In this document: positions 34,829-47,639 of the stretch, piece after piece
Position numbering within the stretch: the first letter of the stretch is position 1
Layout of the letters: each line of letters starts with the position of its first letter
From: Catenaria anguillulae PL171
Lineage: Eukaryota > Blastocladiomycota > Blastocladiomycetes > Blastocladiales > Catenariaceae
Length of the DNA: 64,000 nt
NCBI GenBank assembly: GCA_002102555.1
Contig: MCFL01000001.1
Span: forward strand, 372,001-436,000
Direction of reading: 5' to 3'
The notes under the pieces: generated by a model
Database searches by the model: none
What the model was told of the DNA's origin: nothing
What the model saw: the letters and a program-made list of their open reading frames with translations, nothing else
Program-made: the position numbers and the translations under genes

Positions 34829-37800
34829 CTACTGCCGCCGGTCCATGGACGACTGCCTGGGAATCGTCTCCTGTGGAAGGAAGAACCACTGGGGCTCGTT
34901 GTTGCGTGGATCCACGCGCACCGGCAGTGAGGGCGGAAGCGCGGCCGCGTACTCGGTCTCTGACATGAACTCGCCTCCTCCAGCTTCGCCGCCGCCATGG
35001 AAGAACGAGTCGCCGCCATCGTATCCGGCGCCGCCGGCACTTGGCGGTACTGCCGTCCGGCTCGATGACATGGAGCTAAAGGACGAGCTTGTGCTGTTGG
35101 CATCCGACGACTTGTACTGACCGGCTGGCGGAAGGGAATCAATGCGAGCAGGCCGGGTACCCGTGGTCGTAGTTGACGACGCACTGGACTTGTTACCCGA
35201 CTGCGACCCAGTGTACTTGATGGGCGTCCAGCTCCAATGCGGATTGACCAAGTAGGAATGCGCCGGCAGCGAAATCACATCGTCCTCGGGAACGCCCAAC
35301 TCGACCAGGGTCGTGTAGGTGAGCTGCATAAACTTTTCGGGCCCGCAAAGGACAACACGTTGCGACCGGCCCGATTCTCCTTGTTGGATCCACTTTTTGC
35401 GCTCGAGCAGCGAGGCAAGGAACTGGCGGTCCACGCGGCAAGTGTGGTATCGGACTTGGCCACCGTTGGCGGTTGCAGGGCTGGGTGCTTCGCGTGTCAG
35501 CACGTACTCGAGTGACAGCTGGTCCGGGTACGCGGCGCGCACGGCCTCGAGCATGTCGGTTCCAATAAGCGATGCAATATTCCTGGCCGCGTTGACCACC
35601 GTCACCTTGGCCTGCCTCCCGATCCACGGCGTGAGCTTTGACAAGTGAATGATGCCGTCTTGTGCAGTATCCGCATTTGTCGCAAACACCCACCCGTTCT
35701 GGAGGGGGTGACGCAAAAACACCTTGTGCGAACGCTTGACGGCCAGCTCGGACGCCTTGGTTGGAACGTTATCGGCCGCGGGTCGAAGCGAAAACGTGGT
35801 CTGCATGAAGTACCAGGACAACATTTGCAAGTGCGGCGTCATGCCACTGCCCACACCAATGCACAGCACCTCGTCCCAGCACCCATTGTGCATGGGCAAG
35901 GGCCGTTCAATGTTGATCAAGGGACTGCCGAACGGGCCACGAATCTTCCACTGTAACTCGCCCGGGCGCGTTTGCCGGAACACATTTGACATGACACCAT
36001 CGGGCAGGCACTTTGCAATCATGTCAAACACGGCCATGTTGCCCGAACACGGTGTGTAATAACGAGACACAAACTGGCCGCGGACACGCAACTGGAGCTC
36101 GATTGCTTGACCCGGAAACAGGAATAGTGGGTCCTCCTCGTAAAGCTCGTTGGGGAACAGGAGACAAAACTTGAGGCGGTAAACCTCGGCATCGGCGCCT
36201 GCACTCGACAAGAGTTCCTTGGACGTCAGCGCGTACCGGCGGTACTCGTCCTTGGTGAACTGGTTTTGGCAAGCAACATCGAGTTTGGCGACCACAAGCT
36301 TCTTGAGCTTGCCAATGGCCTCGGGAGAGTGGAAGTGTTGGTTGCGAGCACGCATAATCATCTTCCAATCCTCCTTGAGAATCCTCGGGTCGGCCTCAAC
36401 GTCGCGGTTGTAAATACCAGACGCATCCGACGGAGCCGCCGAAACCACAGACATGCGATTCATCACAGCACCATCTTGCTGCTGGCCGACACGCATCACG
36501 CTGACGCGATTATTGATGACGCCGCTCGAGCGTGAGCGCAAATCGGAACCATCGTGGCCTTCGTTGGTCAACTGGTTAGGACTCTTGCGAACGATACCGA
36601 GGCCGATAGCGTTGGAGTCATCACCATTGCCTAACATGATACTGGGCCCGCTCGACCGGCGGTTGCGGAGGACGCTGGCCGGTGGAGCCTCGTCAAAGTC
36701 AGGACGGTCAGCCCACGGCGTAAACAAGTCCATGTCGTAGCCAGAGTTGTTGAAAAAGTCGGACGAAATGTCGGTTCCGAGCACATTGTACAAGACAGCT
36801 TGACCACCAGGATGGTTGAAGATCCACGTTTCAATATCTGACATAGCAAAGGCGATGGTGCAAATGGGTAAGTGGCAGTGGCTCGAGCCAAAAGTGCAGA
36901 AAAGTACGTACCGTAGACGAATCCATTGCCAACAACCCACCGCTTCCCCTTGACTACCTCCTCATCCACGTCTCTCCACGACACGAGCGGCAAATCGTCA
37001 CGCTCAATCACAATCTGCTCGGCTGCGACCTGCTTGGTGTTGGCCTTTGTGATTCCCATGACATTGGCCCTCGGCAACGAGCCTGTACCACCGGCACCCT
37101 TGAGCTTGGCAGCATGCAAAATGCGCTTGGTCTCCATGACGCCAAAGAACATGAGCCAGAGCGACGCAACCACAAAGTATGCAATCCACCAGGGCATACC
37201 CAAACTACCCGATTGGTTTGTTGGATGGACGAGGTTGATGGCCAGTGGGATGTTGAAGACGGCGACGGCAAGAATGAAACGACCGAGGTTGTTGTGAACA
37301 AGCTTGATGTACTTGATCCACTTTGACCGGCTACCAAACAAGAGCCGGCGGAGATTGGTGAAACCGATCAAGAGCTGAAGCAGGATCAACGAGTACAGAC
37401 ACAGCCCTACGACTCCGTGCGCGCTGTTTCCGAGCTGGGTCACGGAAATGGAAAGGGCACCGGCAATAATGGCCATGAGCGTTGCCAAAACTTGAAGCCC
37501 GACATGGCCCATGACCCAACCTTCGCAAGTGCGCAAGTACCGAGCAATGGCGACAGCAAGCGGCATCAGAAAGCCAAATGCCGTAAACATCATGATCGCA
37601 TGCGCCAGCAGCACACCCGTAAGCTCAATGACCGATGCCCTTTGCGCCGAAGCGCCGGTGAAAAAGTTGACGGTCACAGTGCCACGATTGGACCCATGGA
37701 AAGTGATTTCGCGCGATCCGACAATCGAGTAGGACCAGATCATGGGCTGCTGGCCGTCCTTGCGAATCGCCACCCGCCCGCCAGGCGGCATGGTCTTTCG

Positions 37801-40338
37801 CCGAAACTCGATCTGGAATCCGTCACCTTGCAATGAGCGAGATGACACGACCGAAATCGGTGACGGGCCCGTGCGACCGGCTTGTGCCGCAACTACGGGG
37901 CGTGCGTACGCGCCCGTCGGCCGATACTCGGTGACTGAAATGTCGGATCCAAGCCGGCGGGCAATGTACATTTCGGTCGCCGACAACATGGACCCGCCGC
38001 CTAATCCAAACGCGCAATACCCAGCAAACTGGCACTGGATCATTACGCGCATGGTCTCGTCGGCCGACCCTTGGTTCTCAAACACCCACGAAAGGCGATA
38101 CCCCGGCGCCAACTCCATTGAGAATGGGAAACCTGGTGGCGCGTCGACGATCCTTACTCGCCCCGCATCGGGCACAACTTGCCACACATTGTCAGGAATG
38201 GTGATGGGCAGCTTGCCAAGCAACGTGTTGCGCATAATCACATCCCTCAAGCTTGTGTTCCGAATCTCTGCAAGCCGCTGCGGCGACAAGACGCCCGGAT
38301 TCTCAAACCAGAACCTGTCGCCGTCCCTGAGCGCCTTGAATTGCGTCACGACCGACCGCGTAAACAACGGGCCTAAATTTGTCTCGCGCATCTCGCGCGG
38401 CTCAATCAACCCGCCAACCAGTGCATCCACTTCGTTCACGTCCCGATACACGGCCGCCAGTCTGGGTCCAAACTCGGGGTTGATATCGTTGAACGTGGCA
38501 GGCACAGACAAGCCAAATGCGCGCCGAACCGCCGTGTACGAGGGGATTTGGTAGTCCTTGGCGCGAAACAAGTCAAAACAAAAGCCGTCCATGCCGCCCA
38601 GCCTGGGGCCGAACACGGTCGATCGCATGGGCTCGGCGTAAAACAGGTCCATTTCGTCCTGAACTTGTGTGGCCATGCCCGCAAAGAAGGGGCTGAGCCC
38701 AAGACTCATGATGAGATCGGTCCGGAAAAAGTTGGACGCAAGGTCGACTTGCACTGTGCGATTTGTGTTGCGGTCAATGTACGACAAGAAGGTTGGAATT
38801 TCCGAGTGGCCAAAACGGTACGCGACAGACGCAAAGAAGGCGTCAACGTCGGGGCGGACACGTGGGTCGTAGCGTTGATAAGGCTCGATGGGTTGCCCGA
38901 GAAGCAACGGCTGGAAAAGGTGGAGAATATTTCAGTCAGTGACTTTTCAGAACAACTACGTGGCGTGAAAGGAAGAGCGAGCATACAATGTACTCGTAGT
39001 AAGTGATGTGCTGGAGTAATGCAATCACGTGTGCCCTGGCTTGCTGGTACGCATCCTCGTCGCTGATTCCTGATTGCCGTTGGCGCAGCTCGCCCACGAA
39101 CCGGTTGTGTTCACGGAGGAAGAGCGTGTAGAGTGCCTGCGAGTATGGCGACGTGTTGCCGACAATGGATCCCAGGGCAAACAGCTGGTCTTGCCCAGGT
39201 GGCAGAGTAGATGTGGACGTGTTTGCACCATTTCGGTTCTAAATGCGCACAGACGCCTCATGTCAGCGCGAGGCATGGGAAAGGGGCACAGAAAAGGGTT
39301 GGAGAGGAACGTACCTCAGCTACGGTTGGAGGATATGTCCCTTCCGAGTTGGCAACCAAGCGCATGAGCGCTCCGTCACGCAGTGAGTTGGCCTGTTCGG
39401 TTGTGGCGCCGTACAACTGTCGTGCGGAAGCAAGCATATGCGCGTGAGCGGCCATCGTCGGACACACTTACAATAGTGAAGGAACGAGGCGTACGTGAGA
39501 GCCGTCAATGTATGATGTTGCAACGTTGATCGGAATCCGCTGTGGCCCTTGACCGGAAGCAATGGCGCTGTTGGATAGGAGAAATTAGAGTGAGATAAAC
39601 AGGAACAACAATCGCCTGAAAAGTGATGGAAGGTCAAACAGCGCACCGAAAGAAGGAGAAGTTGGACCCGGGTGGCAAGAAGCGGTCGCCTTCGGGCACG
39701 TTGACGGTCGCTCGGTCTGCAGGCGCCCGTGACGACGTGACATGGGCAATGTCGTGAATCAAAAACTCGCCCCAGCTTGTTGATGCACAGTGTCAGTCCA
39801 CGCTTCGCAATTGCACGTCGGGCGCTACAATACGGATACATGACAAGGGAACGTACAATGTATGCAAAACGGTCAACTGGCGGACGTTCTTGATGTCGCG
39901 CTCGGACCTGGCCAGTCCATTGGACAAGACGCGCAGGTTGGCGACGGCAGCAGCCGAGAAGTTGGCCGTTTGCGTGACCTGTGACCGGATGTAGGGCTGG
40001 TCGACAGTACCCCAGCGTGGATTTTGCAAGTTGTTGCCGCTGCCGTCAAACGAGCGGAACTCGCGTGTTCCGGATTGCGCGGCAACAGTGGCGAGAGTCA
40101 CAGCGAGCCCGAGGATGAAAAGCGACAGTGTGCGCCCACTGCTTGCACTTCCAAGTGGGAATACACTCGGCGGCGGTGGTGGCACGGCCGCGAGCGAGCT
40201 GCGTCGCCGCGCCCTGGCTCCGCTGCTCTCTGTGCTTGAAGAAGAGCGGTGAAGGAGGTCCATGGACGATCGCTTCGGCGAGGCATGGGCGTGTGGTGGC
40301 GATGGTGAAAACATTGTGCTGGAGGATACTGGTATCAT
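34829..40338 (-). CDS. animal-type heme peroxidase-DOMON-cytochrome b561-b5-FAD/NAD reductase fusion
   Basis: Seven exons (40338-39857, 39775-39647, 39567-39495, 39416-39315, 39238-38987, 38910-36912, 36837-34829) keep frame throughout and encode 1,681 residues. A Ser/Arg-rich start is followed by one hydrophobic segment (71-88, signal anchor). The animal-type heme peroxidase (about 92-560) has FDGSGNNLQNPRWG, distal His168 (WGEFLIHDIAH), YIDGSHLYG, LFLREHNR, ALLQHITYYEYI and proximal His381 (YRFGHSE). A DOMON-like beta domain (about 595-765) follows, then cytochrome b561 (775-942) with histidines 783, 815, 844 and 885. A cytochrome b5-like module (987-1045) keeps HPGG. A ferredoxin-reductase-type domain (1185-1610) has RYYTPCSG for FAD and GVGSGMTP plus VVLCGPEKF for NAD(P)H. 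The layout predicts cytosolic NAD(P)H oxidation, electron transfer through the membrane and an outward peroxidase. Confidence 0.9.
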
Positions 40339-40876
40339 GGTGACTGTGCTTGCATTGCGTTGATGGGTGATTGCAAAGAGAGAAGGGTGGTGTTTGCGGC
40401 TGCCTGGTGCTATGTATTGCCGATGGACTCGAGCGCAGAAGCAAAGAGCGAGCGAGTCGAATGTGTGGGGGGTCACACAGAACACTGACTGGAAAACTTG
40501 TTGGCAGACTGGATCCGAAAGTTGAAAGTCCGTGCCCAATGTTGAATGTCATTTCTGCGTCAATACAGGCGGAAAATATTAATCTTGATCGCTGACATTC
40601 ATGAACCCAATGCGATTGCTCGCCGCATTCATGAAGGCTCAAAGGCTCACCCAAGAAAACGCGCTCAGCCGATTGGGCTTGCCTCTCGGCCGGTCAGTGT
40701 CCAAAAAACGTCAGTCCACATCGTACGCGAAATTGATCTTTATCTGCCGAGTCTACATCTACCTCTTTACTTTAATTCATGCAAGTCCGGGCGAGATGGC
40801 GCCCATGGGTAAAGATGGTCAAGCAAACCAGGAGAGTATACACATAGGTAGTGTTTGTAAAATACAATAAAACAGA
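40339..40876. promoter_or_regulatory. upstream region of the peroxidase fusion
   Basis: 538 bp between the NOC2 stop and the peroxidase fusion start, both on the minus strand. It includes an AT-rich tract near 40565-40590. No gene seen. Confidence 0.45.
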
Positions 40877-43434
40877 CTAGTCCGAATCCACATCCATGTT
40901 GTCGTCCATGACAACCGACATGCCCTTGAGCTCCTTGAGGAAATCGTCGTCGCCCTCATCTCCTGCCGCCGACTGCCTCCGTCCCTTGCCCTTGCCCTTT
41001 GTCTTCTTGTCCTTACCCTTGCTGGCCACAGGCGCTGACTCCCGTGCCTCCTCCTCATCCGAATCCACGTCCATGTCCTCGTCCTCTCCTTGCTCTTCCT
41101 CATCGGCCGACGACTCATACTCGTCCTCGTCTTCCGATCCCGAGTCGTCCCTCCTTGCTTGCTTACCCTTCTTGCCCCGCTTCCCGCTCTCGTCGTCATC
41201 CCCGGCAGCCCCAAACGCATCGTAATCCTTGATGAACGACGCCTGCACTGCCTCCATGCGCTTGGCCTCAACCTTTTCCACACTGGCCGCAAACTTGCCC
41301 AAGGGCGTCTCGGCAACGGGATCCAACTGCGCCATGAACCTAGCCACGGCCGCCGTGTCGCAAGGCGCCACATCTGCAGCCTGCCGCTTGCCGCGAATAA
41401 ACTTGGCATTCTCGTCAATCTTGTCCAACAAGCCCTGCACTGTCTTTGACCAGTTGGCATCCTTTGTGGCCTTGACGTTGGCCTTGAGCGCCACCACAAC
41501 GGCAATGCTCAGCTCCGGGAACGCCACATGATTGGACAGCGCACCGAGGTACCGCAACAAGACCATGTGCACGGCGCCACGAATCGACTGTGCATACACG
41601 CGCGTGCCCGCATATTGCTTGGGACACTTGACATAGGCGGGCAAGTACAAGGGCTTGAGCGTTGACTTCTTTGCCTTTGCGTCCGTCGGGACCGCGTCCA
41701 AGATGGTGGCAAAGTAAGGCGCGAGCGGCACGTACACGCCACACACGCGCACCAGATCGGTGAGCGACTGCAGCAAGTGCAAGTGCAACGGGTGGTAGTG
41801 GGTCGTGGGCACCAGTCGAATCACGCCAAGCATGACTTGCACCAGCGGATACACGAGCTGCGTGAGCGGCGACGCCGACCCTTTGGGCGCATACGTCAAC
41901 AGTACATTGGCCCAGAACCGGATCGAGTGCACGTATTGCCACTGGTAAACTTGGCGGTACGCCTCCTTGGTCTTTGCGGCCATGGCCGACCGCAAGTGAA
42001 TGGCGAGCTGGCGAATGTAAATGAACGCATACTGATAACTCATGTCGGCATCCAACCCATACGCCTCCGCCGCACACCGCGTCAGCAGCGTGATGGTCGG
42101 CAACGTGTGCACCGTTGTGCGGCGTGACGACTTGACAAACATCATGTACGTGCCCTTGAGCGTCGGCTCAAGAAACTTTTTCGGATGCGTCGCGGCCAAG
42201 TCGCGAATGTGCGCAAACGCTTTGACGCGCAGCGCATCGTGCGTCGAGTTGCCCCAGGTCGCGAGCAACAGCCGGAAGTAGTCCTTGGACAGCTTTGGGT
42301 AGGGCAGGATGTAGACGACCGAGGCGTGCAGTTCTTGCAGGAGGTACTCGGTCATGGACGGTTCCGTCGTGTCCTTGAAGAGCTTGAGGGCGTTGGTCAT
42401 GAACACCTTGACCATGGCCGACACGCGCTTCCACTTGTTGCTGCTGGTCGGGCTACAAGGGCAGGTGAATCATGCGGGGATCAGATTTTAGGTTGCATGA
42501 AAGCTGGAGTTGTACAGGAAGGGACGTACTTGGAAGACTCGCCGAGAACGGTTTTGAGAAAGTGGGGAACGTGTTTGAATGCTAAAATGACCACCTTGCG
42601 GTGAATGGTGGCGGAGGGAATCACATAACCAGCCGACTTTGAGTCGGCATCCTGTTGGACCGAAGACCGGAACGCAACCACGAGCCGCTTGATGTTGTTT
42701 GGTGTCTCCTTCTGCAACCAGTGAGAAATGCATGTTGGTTAACGGAGTGCCCCACGTGGAACGTTTCGACAGGATATGCATGCACGCACCTCGGCCAGCT
42801 CTGCCTCCCACTTTGCCACCATGTCCTTATCCAACGTCTGTTTTTGCGGCGTTGCCTCCTCGATAAACTGAGTCTCTTGGTCATCAAACTCCTCCTCGAC
42901 CTCGTGATCCTCGTCGTCAAAGTCGAGCAGCGACTGGTCATTGTCAAGCAAGTACTGGTAAAACTCGGGCTGCGTCTGCTTGAGGCGTTCGAGATCTCGC
43001 TTGTGCACCGACGCCTCGTTCACCTCATCATCTTCATCCGAAGACACGGCCTCGTCGTCATCGTCGTCTTGGTCGCTTGCATCGCCGGCAGCATCTACAT
43101 CCATGTCCAACTCGGCGTCGTCGTCATCCGAGCCCGACGGCAAGTCGCCGTCATTCTCGTCGTCATCGACGTCATCGTCATCGTCTGACAGGGTTGGAAA
43201 CTGATCGAGATCATCGGCAGCCAAGCCAGCGTCGTCGTCATCAGAGCCATCCATGTCGGGTTCCGCCGCGAGGAATTCGTCGAGGGACATGGACTTGACG
43301 TTCTTGGCAGCTCCAGATTTGCCATTGGAAGCAGAAGCTGATTTTGGCGCTCCCTTGGGCTTGCTGGTAGCCGGTGCGGCGGCCGAGAATTTGCCGCCCT
43401 TGGACTTGTTATTGAACTTTCCACGGGGCGCCAT
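40877..43434 (-). CDS. NOC2: nucleolar complex protein 2 (Noc2), ribosome biogenesis
   Basis: Three exons (43434-42790, 42711-42530, 42452-40877) encode 800 residues. Introns are 78 bp (GTGCGT) and 77 bp (GTACGT). The N-terminus is basic, then strongly acidic, leading to QPEFYQYLLDNDQSLLDFDD, a recognisable Noc2 segment. The body is a HEAT-like helical array with family blocks such as PTITLLTRCAAEAYGLD, YQWQYVHSIRFWANVL, QLVYPLVQVMLGVIRL and YFATILDAV, and ends in an acidic Lys-containing tail. Noc2 pairs with Noc1 and later Noc3 on pre-60S particles and escorts them from nucleolus to nucleoplasm. The ATG at 43434 starts the basic segment MAPRGKFNNKSKGG. Confidence 0.93.
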
Positions 43435-44905
43435 GTTTGCGTATGTGCATAGATGGGTGAGTGGTATGAAGAGTCGCTTGCTGTGAGCAATTGCTTCGCT
43501 ATCCGTGCCGCTCGCTGGTCGGTGCTGGTCCAAAAAGAAGCTGACCTGGCATTGCATTCTGCATCAGGCAACAGCACGTGATGCGTTGATTGAACAGTAA
43601 CCACGCGTTTCTGTGGAATCTTTTCGCATCTCCCTCTCACCCCCCGCGTCCACGCATCGCAAAAAAGAGTCGTGCAATAGGTTTGGAGGCGCCAAGAGTG
43701 CCAATGCCAGCAGAGGAAATAGTGATTGATCTATGCTGCCTGCAATCACTTGAGCGAGGTCAACGGCTCAAATTGCGCCTTGAGCGAGCCGACGACTCAG
43801 AGATCCACAAATCGTGACACTGATCACATCTTTGGTGTTGGCGTCCAGGGGTGTTTTTCAGGGGTTTCTTGTCTCACCTAGAATTGTCCATCGATCAAAC
43901 CTTCTTCGGGCATTCTGGACAGCAAATTGACTTGGTTCTATAGCAAGTGAGACATGCCTTCGCGAGTATAGACAGGTCCACGAATCACGCTCTAGAGATT
44001 GCGTCCATCTTCCGCAACCCAGTCGCCATTCGTGAGCAGGGAAAATCCAGATCGCGTCACTTGAAGGGGTGGTCGAATGAATGGATGGGTGACGCGGCCG
44101 ATTGGCGTTGGCGCGAGGAAAGGGTGGGCGGCGGCGGTGGGAACTACTAGGTGGAGGCGAAGGGTTGGTTGGTGTTTTGATTTGAGCTGTTGCTGCTTTT
44201 TCCCAGGCAAAGTCACATTGTGACGGTGTGCAGCATCCGGCAGACACACGGGCACCTTCTGGGTGGATTCAAATTGTTGGCCATATTTACTGTTTTCGCT
44301 TTAGCGAGGATCGGGATCATATCGGCAGCCTGCTGCAACAACCAGTTGCCTGCCATGACGAGTGAATGTGCGGGCGAGCTCGTGGAATGAATCAGTCATG
44401 ATCGCTTTGAGTGTTGGGCTCTCCAGTGTCTGTCACAGACAGCGAGCAATACCAACCGCTGACCTCACCGCTACAAAGCTGCTCCCGTAGAGCGGATGCA
44501 AGACCCATCCTTTCCTCCTTGGTAACCTCGCCGGTGCGTTGTTCCTCCTGCCCTCAGCCTCCACCGACATTCTTGTTGAACTTTGAACCCTGGCGCGTTT
44601 GGCGGGTCGGGTCGGTGGTTTGTTCTTGACCCCAAGCAACGCAAAGCACACCAATTTTCCAAATCCAACGTTGTTCGACTCGGACGACTTTGCTTTGCAC
44701 GCGCCTCTGGTTCTGGTTCTGGCTCTGGCTCTGGCTCTGGAGGCAGTACAGAGAGCAGTCCAACGTCGAAGTCGGATCGTATTGGATCGGACGATGCAAT
44801 CTTAAATGATTCCATGATAGTTTAAACATCCTATTGGATCTCATTCGCAATCGTCGTCGCATTTCTCATCTCCGGTTTCCATGTGTACACTCGCAGCCCT
44901 CCATC
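43435..44905. other. long divergent intergenic region
   Basis: 1.47 kb between the NOC2 start (minus) and the start at 44906 (plus). No open frame has a motif. A GGCTCT-type hexamer run lies near 44707-44741. Confidence 0.5.
44707..44741. repeat. short (GGCTCT)n-like hexamer array
   Basis: About five to six imperfect GGTTCT/GGCTCT units in the upstream region of the gene at 44906. Confidence 0.7.
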
Positions 44906-47639
44906 ATGTATTCTCAATACCACCACCAACACCATCATCCGCACTTTGTCCATCACCAACCGGCGCCCCCGCCCGCGCCGTATCTTCAGCCGTACGCCCA
45001 CGTGTCGGCTCACGGGCCGCCTCATACGCACGCGCACGGCCACCTCTACATTGGTAGCCAAGCGCATGGCCACGCACCCACTCACAGCCACAGTGTCGTC
45101 GGAGGCGGGAGCCCGAGCGTTGGTGTCGGAGGCGGAGGTGGAGGCGTTTCGTCTTCGGCCAACATCCACTTCCATGGCGGCACCATCGATCCGCTGGTTG
45201 CGGCATGGATCTGGGCAGAAATTCATCTGTCACCGTTTGTGTTCCTGTCGTCGAGTGCCCTTCAGCACATGGTGGACTTGCAGCGGCCGGCTCTGGTGGA
45301 TTTGGCAGCCGCTTCAATCATGACCCCTGGCGCCCTATCAGGAGGTCCCTCTTTTGCCGCGCCTTGGAACTTTGGCGTGCAAAGCCAAAGCCAAAGCCAA
45401 AGCCAAAGCTCAAGCCAGGCCTATCCCGGCATCTCTTCGCTCTCGAGCTCCCCCTCCCCCTGTCCACCCTCGTCGTCGCTCTCCTCCTCGTGGACCTCGT
45501 GCACTTCAACCGCGTCTTCATCCTCTATCTCTTCGCGATCACCCGTCCTCGCGGTTGGCTCCACCTCCGCTTCCTCTACAGCTACTCGGCGCACGCCGAT
45601 GCCATTTCAAGCGTTTGCTGCCTCGGATCACTTGGCTCACCGCTCCTTTCACGCCACCAACACCCACAGTCAACAACCCGACAGCCTTGGTCAAGGCCAA
45701 GATGCGCCAAGGATCGATCGGTCGCCCACCTGGCGTGCCCGTGCTGCACTGTATCGGCAGTTCGCACAGCTATACCCAGACCACTTCAAGTCCCTTGTGG
45801 CTCCACCTCCAACAGCTTCCCAGGCAACCAGCAATCCGTACGCCTACGGGTACAGCAGCACCCCAGCGTACCATGATCTCGACAGCTACTTTGCCCCGCG
45901 GGCCTATGGTTCAGCTTTGTCCTCCTCGTCCCCGCCACGGTACCACGCGTCGACATCACCTGCCGCCATGTCCATGTCGCCGTATCTCGGCCACTGCTCG
46001 GCATCATATACGTGCGACCCAGATGCGCCCGACCCGCTACTCACCATGGTTGCCGCACGCATGATCCGGTCGCCCGTGTCTGCGCTGTTCCCATCCGACG
46101 GGTGGTCGCCTGCATACTTGTCGCCCTACTGGGCACGCAGCTTAAGGTCGTGCTCTGGCCTCATCACGAGCGTGCAAAAGATTGCCCTGGCAAAGGCCGT
46201 TTTTGATCACGAGGGCGACGTGTGTGGCGTCAAGTTGACAGTCAAGGGTCTTGTTCCAGACGGCGCCCCGGGCGCCACCGAGTTGGTGGCGACAGCCACG
46301 GTCACCACCACTGCTACGGCGGCAAGTGCAGCACGTGTGGTGACGACACCTGCGGCTGGTGGTGCGAGTGCAAAATCATCGACTCCAAAGAAACCAGCAA
46401 ATGCGTCAGCTGCCTGCTCGCCCAAGCCAGCCAAATCCCCGTCCTCTCCGAAAATCGCCCACGATACTGCGCACCCACTGCCTGCGTCCGCACTGACCCC
46501 AATCTTCACCCTGTGCCGCATTCTGGTCGGGCCGGGGCGTTACCCAGTCCACACCATCACCGACTGCTTTGCCTTTGTCTTGGGCGTCTCGCTTTCATCG
46601 GCCTGGCTCGCCCTCGCCCCGCTCCCGACCCTGCACCCACCCGCGACGCGCCCCGGCCAGCCCAAACTCAGCACGCTCGACCTGCTTGTTGCAAAGCTAG
46701 GCGGGTCGGGTGGTGGGCCTGCCATGGTCAGCGAGTGGCAATGCGAGATAAGCGCTGCGAGCATGGGCCACAGCGCATTCCTCAAGTCGTGCGGAGCAGG
46801 CGGAGCCACGTCGGCTGCAAGTCCCGTATCGGTGCGCGTGCTCCCTGGCGGCGCTGCGAGGTTGAGGGGCAAGTGGAATGCTAGACCTGTGCCGCCGCAT
46901 ACTGGCGAGTTTATGTTTGATGACATTCCGGGCATTCAAGAGTATATGCGCTGGGTCCGTTTTTTTTTAATACCTACTCTGCCACTCCACATCGTCATGT
47001 TTCTGTCGCACTTAACAGTTCCACCCCGTGCATTCACACTGCTCTGAACTGCAGGTCGCCGACCTCGTTGCCGAAGATGCCGCCGACCTCGTCGAAGCCA
47101 CTCGCACCTCGCTGCCCATCAACTCGCTCGCCGACCATCCTGACAAGGATGCTCTGGCGCTTGTTGAGCACGAGATTCGCGCCATGGCTGTCTCGCCCCA
47201 GTTGATTGCTCCGGCCGATCCGCCCGCTCCACACGCGCTTTTGGTTGGCCTCGACTGTTTTTCCATCTGGAAGCGCAATGCCGCGTGGACGCCGCTTCGC
47301 ATGCCCCTTGCTGCCGGTAGCAAGCCTGTCGGATACGGTCGAGAGCATCAAGCGGATCGGATGGCCACGTCGCCGCTCAAGAAAAAGAAGCGCGCAGATT
47401 CGGCCGTGTCCATGGGCGGCAGTTCAGGCAAGGGCACCGCGGATTGGCATTTGGCCGCCGCGCTGCATGCTCGTGGGCAGTTGGCCGATGAGGCGGTTGT
47501 TGAAGAGGCAGATGTGGGGCCGGCGGGTGGGCGAAACGGCCCATCGGCCGACGGGCGCAAGCTGCCAAAGCTTGGCTCAAAGGATGCGCACGCCGCCGCG
47601 TTGCCTGCGAAAAGGCCGCTGACTGTGTCGCCTGTATAG
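44906..47639 (+). CDS. His/Ser-rich protein of unknown function
   Basis: Two exons, 44906-46954 and 47055-47639, joined by a 100-bp intron (GTCCGT to ACTGCAG, phase 0), encode 877 residues. The ATG at 44906 begins MYSQYHHQHHHPHFVHHQ, which fits the downstream composition better than the in-frame ATG at 44834. The N-terminus is rich in His, Pro and Gly, followed by a short region with IDPLVAAWIWAEIHLSPFVF, a Gln/Ser run encoded by a CAAAGC hexamer array, and long Ser/Thr/Pro stretches. The most ordered part spans residues 345-660 and includes DPLLTMVAARMIRSPVSALF and PDGWSPAYLSPYWARSL, continuing into exon two (ALLVGLDCFSIWKRNAAW). The tail has a basic cluster (SPLKKKKR) like a nuclear localisation signal. 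No family recognised. Confidence 0.65.
45384..45413 (+). repeat. CAAAGC hexamer array encoding a Gln-Ser run
   Basis: Tandem CAAAGC units inside the 44906-47639 gene, translating to alternating Gln and Ser. Confidence 0.8.

Noticed and set aside
44471-44815. Minus-strand frame with a Glu-Pro dipeptide run
   Set aside because: The run is the translation of the GGCTCT hexamer array; nothing else in the frame looks coding.
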